From the NCBI GenBank assembly GCA_009781955.1, contig WQUT01000012.1, forward strand, positions 1 to 15,739: DNA of 15,739 nucleotides, given 5' to 3'. The position numbers and the translations under genes are program-made. The DNA comes from Pseudomonadota bacterium. GTDB taxonomy: Bacteria > Pseudomonadota > Alphaproteobacteria > Rs-D84. The notes under the pieces were generated by a model. It did not search any database and was not told the DNA's origin. It was given only the letters and a program-made list of their open reading frames with translations. Positions 1-6,936 of this stretch are shown here, piece after piece; the stretch's first letter is position 1, and each line of letters begins with the position of its first letter.

Positions 1-72
1 CTTTTGGGACTTGCGCTTTGCCACGCGCAGGGCCTGTTCCACGTTGTTATCACGCACTAAAACTTTGACCAT
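1..72 (-). CDS. rpsU: Small ribosomal subunit protein bS21, N-terminal part
   Basis: Only the first 24 codons are present; the gene runs off the left edge. The reverse strand reads MVKVLVRDNNVEQALRVAKR and continues KSQK. This matches the bS21 N-terminus, especially the VLVRDNNV-QALR pattern usual in alphaproteobacteria. bS21 is a short basic protein of the 30S subunit that helps translation initiation. The start at 72 has an excellent ribosome binding site, AAAGGGGGTGA, about six bases upstream, in contrast to several genes to its right that lack one. It is transcribed away from the ABC exporter gene. The identification rests on a short stretch but the pattern is distinctive. Confidence 0.85.
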   Translation of the reverse strand, partial: MVKVLVRDNNVEQALRVAKRKSQK

Positions 73-117
73 ATATATTCACCCCCTTTCACAGTTAGCA
101 ACTAGCAGTTATCGCCG

Positions 118-146
118 ATTATTGCGGAAGTTTTCGGAAAAAGCAA
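118..146 (-). promoter_or_regulatory. Candidate sigma-70 promoter of rpsU
   Basis: On the reverse strand, TTGCTT (141-146) and AATAAT (118-123) are separated by 17 bases and point toward rpsU, whose start codon lies about 45 bases further on. Both hexamers are imperfect, so this is a plausible site rather than a certain one. Confidence 0.4.
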
Positions 147-159
147 GATAAAAGTGAGT

Positions 160-300
160 TCCGTCATTCCGTTGGCTCGCCGCAGGCGAGAACAACGGAA
201 TCCAGGTTAATTACGTGCGCGGCATGGCCGCACGGCTTTATTTACCTGGATTCCGGCGTTCGCTCCCTCGCTTTGCTCGTCGCGCCGCCGGAATGACGGA
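160..300. repeat. Cloverleaf-shaped palindromic intergenic element
   Basis: A perfect 12-bp terminal inverted repeat (TCCGTCATTCCG at 160-171, its complement at 289-300) encloses three hairpins. The first pairs 166-174 with 193-201 and has an inner stem CTCGCC/GGCGAG (176-181/185-190). The second pairs 198-211 with 242-254 with one bulge and contains an inner GTGCG/CGCAC stem (215-233). The third pairs ATTCCGGCG (250-258) with 286-294. Some of these stems share bases and are alternatives. The central arms contain two GANTC sites (198-202, 249-253), the site class methylated by CcrM enzymes. It fills most of the gap between the divergent rpsU and msbA-like genes. No ORF lies inside, so it resembles a non-autonomous palindromic repeat. 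Confidence 0.8.
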
Positions 301-312
301 TTTTCTTTCCCC

Positions 313-340
313 TTGCTTTTCGCGGCTTTTTTCTTATAAT
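313..340 (+). promoter_or_regulatory. Sigma-70-type promoter at the msbA start codon
   Basis: TTGCTT (313-318), a 16-base spacer and a consensus TATAAT (335-340). A transcript starting the usual 6-8 bases after the -10 box would begin at about 347-348. That is essentially the A of the ATG at 348, so the mRNA would have almost no leader. No Shine-Dalgarno sequence is present, which agrees with leaderless translation. Confidence 0.6.
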
Positions 341-347
341 ATCGCCA

Positions 348-2141
348 ATGCTCAAAAAATTGAAAAAATTCTTTCGCGGCGACGATAATCCCGAATCACA
401 AATCAAATGGTCCCTGTATGGACGCGTATGGCGCGAGATTGGAAAACCTTATTGGAAACTGCTGGCTCTCGGCATTCTATTCGCCGTAATCGCCGCCGGG
501 GCCGAGGCGTATACCGTAACGCTGATGAAGCCCATCATGGACCAGGGATTCATTGGCAAGAACCTGAGCTTTCTGTATCTTGTCGGACTGCAAATAATCG
601 CCGCGTATGGAATCAAGGGCGCGTTCACGTATGCCAAAACCCTGTTGGTGGCGCGCGCGGGATTGTCTGCCGCGACCAACCTGCGCCGCCGCATTTACCG
701 GCACATGGTCAAAATGCCCCTGCGGTTCTTTCACGGCGGGCGCAGCGGAACGATTATGAATTACTATACCGTCCAAAGCGGCAGCGTCCTGACCCTGGTT
801 ACCGACACGATCATAAATTCCATACAAAGCATCGCGTCCACGGCAATGATGATCGGCGTCATGCTATGGCACGCGCCGCAGATGGTCGTGCTGCTGCTGT
901 TCCTGGCGCCCGCGGTTCTGGTTCCCGTGGTCATCATCACGCGCAAACGCCGCGTCGTCACCCGCCGCGATTTCCAGGGGATGGCCGATTCCACCACCCA
1001 CGTCGCCCAATCAATCCAAGGCGTCAAAACCATACAATCTTTCTGCAGCGAGGACCAGGAAGCGGAAAGCATGAACAAGATAGAAGACTTCCGCGTCCGC
1101 CAGGGATACAAAAGCGCGAAGCTGACGGGCCTGCAGGTGCCGCTGTTGGAAATGATAATTTCCATCGGACTGGGACTGGCCCTGATTCTGGGCGGGCACT
1201 TTATCACATCCGGCATGATTTCAACCGGCGATTTTACCGTCGTCATACTGGCGCTCGTCGCGGCGTATAAGCCGGCAAAGTCGCTGACCGGCATTAACGG
1301 CGGGATTCAAAGCGGCCTGATCGCGGCGGAACAATTGTTTGAGTTTCTGGATGCAAAGCCGGAAATTACCGATGCGCCGGGCGCCGTTGCGCTGGCGCGC
1401 GGGCCGATGGACGTCAAATTCAACAATGTGTCGTTCGCGTATAACGAGTCGGATGGAGAGGTTCTGCACGGCGTATCGTTAGAGGTCCGGCCCGGGCAAG
1501 TATGCGCCTTTGTCGGGCCCAGCGGCGGCGGCAAGTCCACCATGTTCAATTTGTTGGAAAGATTTTACGAGCCGCAAAAGGGCAAGATTATAATAAACGG
1601 GCGCGACATAAAAAAATACACGCTGGCGTCCTTGCGCGCCAATATCGCCGACGTGTCCCAGGACGTGTTCCTGTTCGCCGGCAGCATTGCGGACAATATA
1701 AAATACGGCGCGCCGAATGCCACCATGGCCCAGATAGAAAACGCGGCGCGGGCGGCCAACGCGCACGAATTCATCACCGAATTTCCGCGGGGGTATAAAA
1801 CCAACGTGGGCGACCGCGGGGCCCTGCTCTCTGGCGGCCAGAAACAGCGCATCGCCATCGCGCGCGCCATCTTGAAAGATTCGCCCATACTGTTGCTGGA
1901 CGAGGCGACGTCGGCATTGGATACTCAGAGCGAGAAGCTGATTCAGCACGCGTTAAAGAAACTGATGAAGGGCCGCACGACGTTCGTCATCGCGCATCGC
2001 CTGTCCACCATCCTGGACGCCGACCAGATATGCGTGATACATGACGGCCGGATTACAGAGCGCGGCACGGATAAAGAGCTGATCGCCCTGAACGGCGAAT
2101 ATAAAAAGTTAAAAGACATCCAATTCAAGGAAAATAAGTAA
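348..2141 (+). CDS. msbA: ABC exporter, MsbA-like lipid/lipid A flippase family
   Basis: This is a 597-residue half-transporter with an N-terminal six-helix membrane domain (about residues 36-312) fused to a C-terminal ATPase. ATPase motifs are complete: Walker A GPSGGGKST (390-398), signature LSGGQ (494-498), Walker B ILLLDEATSALD with D518 and catalytic E519, and the H-loop histidine H550 in AHRLST. Length and architecture fit the MsbA family, homodimers that flip lipid A-core or other lipids across the inner membrane using ATP. The sequence cannot exclude a relative exporting another hydrophobic substrate, and no lipid A biosynthesis gene is adjacent. The ATG at 348 is preceded by a TATAAT box eight bases upstream and no Shine-Dalgarno sequence. 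The next gene begins 41 bases downstream on the same strand. Confidence 0.85.
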   Translation: MLKKLKKFFRGDDNPESQIKWSLYGRVWREIGKPYWKLLALGILFAVIAAGAEAYTVTLMKPIMDQGFIGKNLSFLYLVGLQIIAAYGIKGAFTYAKTLLVARAGLSAATNLRRRIYRHMVKMPLRFFHGGRSGTIMNYYTVQSGSVLTLVTDTIINSIQSIASTAMMIGVMLWHAPQMVVLLLFLAPAVLVPVVIITRKRRVVTRRDFQGMADSTTHVAQSIQGVKTIQSFCSEDQEAESMNKIEDFRVRQGYKSAKLTGLQVPLLEMIISIGLGLALILGGHFITSGMISTGDFTVVILALVAAYKPAKSLTGINGGIQSGLIAAEQLFEFLDAKPEITDAPGAVALARGPMDVKFNNVSFAYNESDGEVLHGVSLEVRPGQVCAFVGPSGGGKSTMFNLLERFYEPQKGKIIINGRDIKKYTLASLRANIADVSQDVFLFAGSIADNIKYGAPNATMAQIENAARAANAHEFITEFPRGYKTNVGDRGALLSGGQKQRIAIARAILKDSPILLLDEATSALDTQSEKLIQHALKKLMKGRTTFVIAHRLSTILDADQICVIHDGRITERGTDKELIALNGEYKKLKDIQFKENK

Positions 2142-2182
2142 CCGGGGGAAAACGGAGGGGGAACAGTCCAAAGGACGCGCCC

Positions 2183-4630
2183 ATGAGCAAAGGCCAAATA
2201 CCCACATATGTTAAAAGCAATATTTTGTCCGTAATTGATGGCGGCGGACGTTACAAGTATCCGATAGAGTTAAGCGAGAACGAGGACCAATACTCTGGCC
2301 GCAAGACTTATTGCGCGTTATTTCGCGTGCCCGATGACACCGCAAAGCTGGGATTCCGCAGAAAGGACATTCTCTTGTCTGAAAAGCCCATCCGATTGAT
2401 CAGCGAGTTCCCGGACATACAACTAGTCCTGTTGGAAAAGATATCCAAGCTGGGCTCTACATCCATTCATATGTTTGACACGGACAGCGGCGACCAGATC
2501 AGCATCACCCCGAGCCGCGGAATGGCAGAGGTTCATTACGACCCGTCCGCGCATGATTTTTACATCCTGCCCATGGCCACGACAAATACGCCGGCCAGGG
2601 GAAGGCTCCGCCATATTTACAATGCCAAAACCGGGGAAAAATCCACAATAAAAAGCAAAATATTTGACGCGATGGATAAAACCGGCTGGACGCATTTCAA
2701 GACCGAGACGCCTTTTGTCGGATGCTCGCTGAGCCAACAAGACATAGACGCGCAGTTCATCGCATACCGCAACAGCATAATGAACAATCCGGTTGTGCGC
2801 GCCGCGATACAAAACTTTATGAATCGCGGAATAGAAATGGTTAATGCTATTGCAGAAGCCGCTTACCAAAATTTGCATGGTAATAAAATTATTCCGGAAA
2901 ATGTCGGCGCGGAAGCCATCCAATCCATCGTCGGTGATTTGTCCGGCGCGCTTGTATCCGCGACTTTCCAAAAAAATATCAATCTGCAAAATCCGCCCGC
3001 GCCGGCGGCCCCACCACCGCAAAAGCATTGCAAAAGGGGGCGCAAGGCAGAAAAATACAGCCAGATGAGCGACGACGCGTTGCGGCGGAGTCTTTCCCGC
3101 GCCAGGCTGTCCAGCGGCGGCGATCTTTCCCAATATCCGGAATTAATCACGGAATTAACGCGTCGTTTTGACACCTTTAACCCCGAAACATATTTGTTTG
3201 AGAAAAAGTTCTCGGCACAGCACATCGCAAAGAAAAAAGAATTTTGGGCAACATTGGACGACAAAAGACTGCGCCATATTCTGGCCAACCATAAACTGGG
3301 GAAAATTCCGTCTTATTTTGAGGAATTCCTGAAAGAAAGATTCGGCGACGACTATGACGCCGAAAACAAGATTATAAACAAAACCGAAACTAAAACGGAT
3401 ACAAATCCAACGACGGGACGCCCCCGAAAGACCAAAGAAGAATGGCTGAGCCATGACGAAGGATATTTGTGCGCCGCGTTGAGACAGCGAAGATACAAGG
3501 GGGGTGTAACGCCAGAGCTTCAAGCCGCGCTGATAGAAAAATTCGGCGCCAACTACAACGCCGAAACCCAATTCAGAAAAGGCAACAACCCGCGCGGCGG
3601 CCGTCCGCCGAAACCCCTGGATCAAATGACGCCGAAACAGCTGCAGGACAGGTTCTATAACATCAGGCATTTCAACAAAGTACATGGAACAAACATTGAT
3701 ACATCCAAAATATTGGAAGAACTTCGCAAAACCGAAAAGGGCTTGTCCGGCCGGCGCCAATATACAAAGAAACCTGGTGTCCAGCATGGCAAAATGCCGG
3801 GAAAATATCCCGAGATGACCTTGAAACAATTGACGGGAAGGCTTTATAACGTGCGCGTATGGGAAAATAAACTGCCGCCCAGCGAAAGAAAAGGCGATGA
3901 CCCGGAACTGCTGAAATGGATAAAAATAAGAAAGAACGAAAAAAAGAAACCTGCCAATGCGGCGGCGCAACAAACCCCCGACCAGATAATCGTCACGGAT
4001 GTCACGTCAAAACCGGCGCCGGAATCAGCGCCGACCGTGTCGGAACCAACAACTGCGCCGGTCGCGCAGGAATCAACGCCCGAAATGCCGTCGGCCGCGC
4101 AAATACCGGATGCCCAGACTACGGCGAAAGAACCCGAACCCCAGCTATCTAGATTTGAGCAGACAATAGAAAATCTAAAAGCGCAAGAATCTGAAAACAA
4201 ATCCGTCGGTGAAATACAACCCGCGGCCGCGCAAAAAAAAATGCAAGAAATTCCGGTGCAGGTAATAACTTATAACGAGCTGTTTACCACGGTAAAGATA
4301 GGAAATATCACAATCATTAAGAAACGGGAAAAGGTGGTCGTTAATGAGCTGATGTCCGGAAAGCTTTTGGACATAGAGCTCCCCGATAGTAAAAATCCAA
4401 ACAGCATAAACCACGACATATACCAAAGCAAAGATTATCACGAAAACCGCATGATTCAAAAGTTTGAATACGGAAACCTGGGGGCTATAAGCAAAGTGAC
4501 CGAAAATTCCGAAAAGGGTGAGGTGTATTTGAAATATCATAATCGCAGCGCAATGATTCAGCTATACGAATTTAAGCAAAGCGAAAATAAGATATTCGTT
4601 ATAGAAAGATTTGCAGAAAATTCAAAGTAA
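2183..4630 (+). CDS. Unknown protein with AT-hook-like basic helical repeats
   Basis: An 815-residue protein I do not recognise. The start has a good ribosome binding site (AAAGGA at 2170-2175, seven bases before ATG). Visible regions: a mixed N-terminal domain (1-200); a helical stretch (202-262); a Pro/Ala linker (270-280); four or five degenerate modules of about 50 residues (284-590); an Ala/Pro/Thr/Glu-rich disordered segment (590-690); and a C-terminal domain rich in alternating hydrophobics (690-815). Modules start with basic clusters such as RGRK (285-288), GRPRK (412-416) and GGRPPK (472-477), followed by a leucine-rich helical pattern. Three of them end in related motifs: RFDTFNPET (328-336), RFGDDYDAE (386-394) and KFGANYNAE (453-461). 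The basic clusters resemble AT-hooks, so nucleic-acid binding is an inference. No signal peptide or membrane segment is seen. Confidence 0.85.
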   Translation: MSKGQIPTYVKSNILSVIDGGGRYKYPIELSENEDQYSGRKTYCALFRVPDDTAKLGFRRKDILLSEKPIRLISEFPDIQLVLLEKISKLGSTSIHMFDTDSGDQISITPSRGMAEVHYDPSAHDFYILPMATTNTPARGRLRHIYNAKTGEKSTIKSKIFDAMDKTGWTHFKTETPFVGCSLSQQDIDAQFIAYRNSIMNNPVVRAAIQNFMNRGIEMVNAIAEAAYQNLHGNKIIPENVGAEAIQSIVGDLSGALVSATFQKNINLQNPPAPAAPPPQKHCKRGRKAEKYSQMSDDALRRSLSRARLSSGGDLSQYPELITELTRRFDTFNPETYLFEKKFSAQHIAKKKEFWATLDDKRLRHILANHKLGKIPSYFEEFLKERFGDDYDAENKIINKTETKTDTNPTTGRPRKTKEEWLSHDEGYLCAALRQRRYKGGVTPELQAALIEKFGANYNAETQFRKGNNPRGGRPPKPLDQMTPKQLQDRFYNIRHFNKVHGTNIDTSKILEELRKTEKGLSGRRQYTKKPGVQHGKMPGKYPEMTLKQLTGRLYNVRVWENKLPPSERKGDDPELLKWIKIRKNEKKKPANAAAQQTPDQIIVTDVTSKPAPESAPTVSEPTTAPVAQESTPEMPSAAQIPDAQTTAKEPEPQLSRFEQTIENLKAQESENKSVGEIQPAAAQKKMQEIPVQVITYNELFTTVKIGNITIIKKREKVVVNELMSGKLLDIELPDSKNPNSINHDIYQSKDYHENRMIQKFEYGNLGAISKVTENSEKGEVYLKYHNRSAMIQLYEFKQSENKIFVIERFAENSK

Positions 4631-4646
4631 GCGGGCCCGGGCCCCG
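4631..4646. other. GC-rich palindrome between convergent genes
   Basis: The 16 bases between the two convergent stop codons contain the perfect palindrome GGGCCCGGGCCC (4633-4644). It could pause or end transcription from both sides, but there is no U-tract, so I do not call it a terminator. Confidence 0.3.
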
Positions 4647-5744
4647 TTATGCCGCCGCCGCGATGCCGCGCTTGGCCCCGCGCGCATACTTGCGCAGATT
4701 ATCAATCGGCACCAGCGTTCCGTCGCGTTTCACAGCCGACCAATAGTCCCAGCCGTTAAAGCTGACCGTTCGCTGGATCCTTGCCGCCATTACATGGATT
4801 GACCCGCGGCCCAAGAGCGTATGCTGCAGCAAACCGTCGTGGGTAATGACCACCCTGTCGCCTTTTTGCCCCACCAATGTCTGGCCGACCGACAGCAGAC
4901 CGGCCGCAATCAATTCGCCGAACGCCACGCGCACTTCTTCCCGTTTGGGTGCCGCAACCTCTATATCCGACAAATCAACGGCGCGCGTCGCGCCAATGCG
5001 GGCGCGGGCCGCGGCGACGTAATCCGCGTCCTGCTCTATGCCTATATAATTGCGCCCCAGTTCTTTCGCGGCCGCGCCCGTCGTGCCGGAACCGAAGAAA
5101 GGATCCAGAATCACATCGCCCGCGCGGGTGCTGGCCAGAATAATGCGCCGCAGCAAGTCCAGCGGCTTTTGCGTGGTATGCAGGGATTTGCCGGACGCAT
5201 CCTTCACCCGTTCGCACCCCAGACAGATATTGAATTCCCAATCGCTGCGCATTTGCTTGCCATTATTCAGCCGTTTCATAGTTTCATAATTGAAAGTATA
5301 TTTTCCGGTCTTGCGCGGCGCGGCCCAGATCATCGTTTCGTGCGCGTTGGTAAACCGCGTGCCGCGAAAATTCGGCATGGGATTGGTTTTCACCCAAACA
5401 ATATCGTTCAGTATCCAGAATCCCAAATCCTGCATTATTGTTCCGACGCGGTAAATATTGTGATAGCTGCCGATGACCCACAGCGTCCCGTCGGGTTTCA
5501 GAACCCGCTGAACCTCTGCCAGCCATTGCCTTGTGAATTTATCGTATGCGGCGACCGATTCAAAGCTGTCCCAGTCGTCGCGAACGGCGCGGACAACCGT
5601 CTGGTCTTCGGGCCGGTAAAGGGTTTTCGCGCCCAGTTGCAGCCGGAACGGCGGATCGGCGAACACGGCGTCAACGGAATGGTCCGGAATGCTTCGCATC
5701 CGGTCAATACAGTCACCGTGCAAGATAGTGTTCAGGTATTCCAT
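4647..5744 (-). CDS. ccrM: CcrM-type DNA adenine N6-methyltransferase (GANTC family)
   Basis: A 365-residue protein matching the alphaproteobacterial cell-cycle methyltransferase along its full length, including the conserved stretches WVIGSYHNIYRVG, LGFWILNDIVW and NPMPNF-GTRF-NAHET. Catalytic motif IV (30-33) lies before the SAM-binding motif DPFFGSGTTG (214-223), the class-beta order. The C-terminal about 100 residues, ending around FNGWDYWSAVKRDGTLVPID, correspond to the RAMA-like domain typical of CcrM. Known CcrM enzymes methylate adenine in GANTC and help time the cell cycle. Motif IV reads DPPF, not the usual DPPY; F33 comes from a clear TTC codon. The ATG at 5744 has no Shine-Dalgarno sequence and lies directly beside a 33-bp inverted repeat. 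In several alphaproteobacteria ccrM lies beside rnhB; here rnhB is about 3 kb away. Confidence 0.92.
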   Translation of the reverse strand: MEYLNTILHGDCIDRMRSIPDHSVDAVFADPPFRLQLGAKTLYRPEDQTVVRAVRDDWDSFESVAAYDKFTRQWLAEVQRVLKPDGTLWVIGSYHNIYRVGTIMQDLGFWILNDIVWVKTNPMPNFRGTRFTNAHETMIWAAPRKTGKYTFNYETMKRLNNGKQMRSDWEFNICLGCERVKDASGKSLHTTQKPLDLLRRIILASTRAGDVILDPFFGSGTTGAAAKELGRNYIGIEQDADYVAAARARIGATRAVDLSDIEVAAPKREEVRVAFGELIAAGLLSVGQTLVGQKGDRVVITHDGLLQHTLLGRGSIHVMAARIQRTVSFNGWDYWSAVKRDGTLVPIDNLRKYARGAKRGIAAAA

Positions 5745-5745
5745 A

Positions 5746-5824
5746 ATTTAAGATTTAAGATTTACGGATTTATGATTTGCCAAGCCCGGTCAAATCTTAA
5801 ATCCGTAAATCTTAAATCTTAAAT
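5746..5824. repeat. 33-bp inverted repeat of 7-nt units at the ccrM start
   Basis: Arms at 5746-5778 and 5792-5824 are complementary at 32 of 33 positions, around a 13-base loop. Each arm is built from a heptamer-like unit (AAGATTT and variants). It begins one base upstream of the ccrM ATG, so the ccrM leader would carry a long hairpin and no Shine-Dalgarno sequence. A lone partial copy (GGATTTAAGATTT, 6920-6932) lies just before slt. Confidence 0.85.
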
Positions 5825-5830
5825 CTTTCC

Positions 5831-5999
5831 TGTTATTTTATCATAAATTTCAACCGGTCCCTAATGCCTAGTGCCCGGCGCCTATAAAATAATTCCCTTG
5901 ATTTTTTATTTTTTTCAATTCTGATTGTATAAAGTGACAATAAAAATGAGTCCATCATTCCGGCGACGCGACACAGTGACAAGGCTCGCTTTGCTCGCA
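5831..5999. other. AT-rich spacer between ccrM and nrdR, no gene
   Basis: I see no coding sequence here. The stretch is AT-rich up to about 5950 and presumably holds the promoter of the leftward ccrM gene, but I found no convincing -35/-10 pair on either strand. At about 5953-5968 a short CATTCCGGCG piece matches the edge of the palindromic repeat at 160-300, and a GTGACAA unit of the next repeat appears at 5976. Confidence 0.5.
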
Positions 6000-6153
6000 G
6001 TGACAAAGTGACAGAGTGACAAAATTAATGTGTCGGCTTTGCCGACAAACAAATTTATTTTGCGGCCGCGCCCCGGGTCCCAACAAAATTGAAAATTTTG
6101 TTGGGTGGGCAAAGCGTGGCTTCCTCCACTCTGTCACTCTGTCACTTTGTCAC
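6000..6153. repeat. Inverted repeat of 8-nt (GTGACAnA) units with inner hairpins
   Basis: Arms 6000-6021 and 6132-6153 are perfectly complementary over 22 bases and consist of octamer units (GTGACAAA, GTGACAGA and so on). Enclosed are a hairpin TGTCGGC/GCCGACA (6031-6047) and a 12-bp hairpin CCCAACAAAATT/AATTTTGTTGGG (6079-6105). No ORF of convincing quality is inside. The layout parallels the 7-nt-unit inverted repeats elsewhere in the window. Confidence 0.8.
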
Positions 6154-6162
6154 TCTGTCACT

Positions 6163-6193
6163 AAAAAAATGCTGGCGTTGCCGGCGTTTTTTT
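6163..6193. terminator. Bidirectional terminator-like hairpin 17 bases before nrdR
   Basis: An A7 run (6163-6169), stem GCTGGC/GCCGGC (6171-6176/6180-6185, one G-U pair), a three-base loop and a T7 run (6187-6193) form a classical intrinsic terminator readable from either side. It lies between divergent genes and only 17 bases upstream of the nrdR ATG. It could therefore block read-through into nrdR or act as an attenuator. Confidence 0.65.
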
Positions 6194-6209
6194 ACTACCT
6201 TTCTATACT

Positions 6210-6722
6210 ATGAGATGCCCATATTGCAACAGCACCGAGAGCCAGGTCAAGGATTCCCGCCCCAACGAGGAAGACGCCTCTATCCGCCGCCGCAGAATAT
6301 GCAGCGATTGCGGCGCAAAATTCACGACCATAGAGCGCGTGCAGATCCGCGACCTGTCCGTGCGCAAAAACAACGGCGATTTGGAGCCTTTTGATTATGA
6401 AAAGCTGAAACGTTCCATAAAAATCGCATGCCGCAAGCGGAACGTCCCGGACGAACAGATTGAAAAGCTGGTGACATCCATCCACCGGCGCATAGAGACG
6501 GACACCACGGACAATACAGTTCCCAGCAGCGTGATCGGCGACTTTGTGTCGGACTCGCTGATCAACCTGGACCCCATCGCGTTCGTGCGGTTCGTGTCGG
6601 TGTATAAGAAATTCTCAAAAATATCGGACTTTAAGAAAATCATCGCCCAGATTCCAGAGGCCGACGTCGGCGCAATGGTGTGCGATCTGCCAAAGAAACC
6701 GAAAACGGGGAGCTTGTTTTAG
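6210..6722 (+). CDS. nrdR: Transcriptional repressor NrdR of ribonucleotide reductase genes
   Basis: A 170-residue protein with the two expected NrdR parts. The N-terminal zinc ribbon has C3, C6, C31 and C34 (MRCPYC and CSDCG) plus the basic stretch SIRRRR. An ATP-cone domain follows (about 49-139, beginning near VQIRDLSVRKNNGDLEPFD). NrdR senses ATP/dATP through the cone and represses ribonucleotide reductase operons at NrdR boxes. The start matches the family N-terminus exactly, although no Shine-Dalgarno sequence precedes it. The length is slightly above the common 150-160 residues. The TAG stop lies inside the terminal inverted repeat of the element at 6718-6906, so that element abuts or overlaps the 3' end. 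Confidence 0.95.
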   Translation: MRCPYCNSTESQVKDSRPNEEDASIRRRRICSDCGAKFTTIERVQIRDLSVRKNNGDLEPFDYEKLKRSIKIACRKRNVPDEQIEKLVTSIHRRIETDTTDNTVPSSVIGDFVSDSLINLDPIAFVRFVSVYKKFSKISDFKKIIAQIPEADVGAMVCDLPKKPKTGSLF

Positions 6723-6906
6723 ACTACCCCGGGAACCTAAAGGCAACAAGTTGCCAAGGTTCCCGGCCCTTCGGAGAAGGGCAACTTCTCGCTCATAAAT
6801 TTAATAAATGAGCGCTAGCTACCCTTCTCAGAAGGGTCGGATTTTGTTGGCGAACGGCGCGCGGGGTGGGATTGCCGCGAGCCTAAAAAATCCGGGGTAG
6901 TCTAAA
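6718..6906. repeat. Five-hairpin palindromic element overlapping the nrdR stop
   Basis: A perfect 13-bp terminal inverted repeat (TAGACTACCCCGG at 6720-6732, complement at 6892-6904), extended by two T-A pairs, closes a multibranched structure. Inside are CGGGAACCT/AGGTTCCCG (6730-6738/6757-6765) with inner GGCAAC/GTTGCC, CCCTTC/GAAGGG (6767-6781), CGCTCAT/ATGAGCG (6790-6814), ACCCTTC/GAAGGGT (6821-6837), and CGGATTTT/AAAATCCG (6838-6845/6887-6894). A few terminal bases are shared between stems. The nrdR stop codon is the first base triplet of the repeat. It has no coding content and could be a mobile palindromic repeat or a structured RNA. Confidence 0.75.
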
Positions 6907-6936
6907 GGTCTATGATCTAGGATTTAAGATTTGCAA

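Noticed and set aside
2423..3973. Two long - strand open frames opposite the 815-residue gene
   Set aside because: No ribosome binding sites or family motifs. The + strand frame has a good Shine-Dalgarno sequence and a repeat structure at the protein level.
4821..5822. 333-codon open frame on the + strand opposite ccrM
   Set aside because: The opposite frame encodes a full CcrM with all motifs; this frame has no recognisable motifs, runs into the inverted repeat, and is expected in GC-rich coding DNA.
6000..6153. Possible CRISPR array from the GTGACA repeats
   Set aside because: Units are 8 bases, immediately adjacent and inverted between the two sides, with no spacers of regular length and no cas genes.
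6904..6936. TATGAT (6911-6916) as slt promoter
   Set aside because: It resembles a -10 box, but no acceptable -35 is found at the right distance, and it lies in repeat-like sequence.
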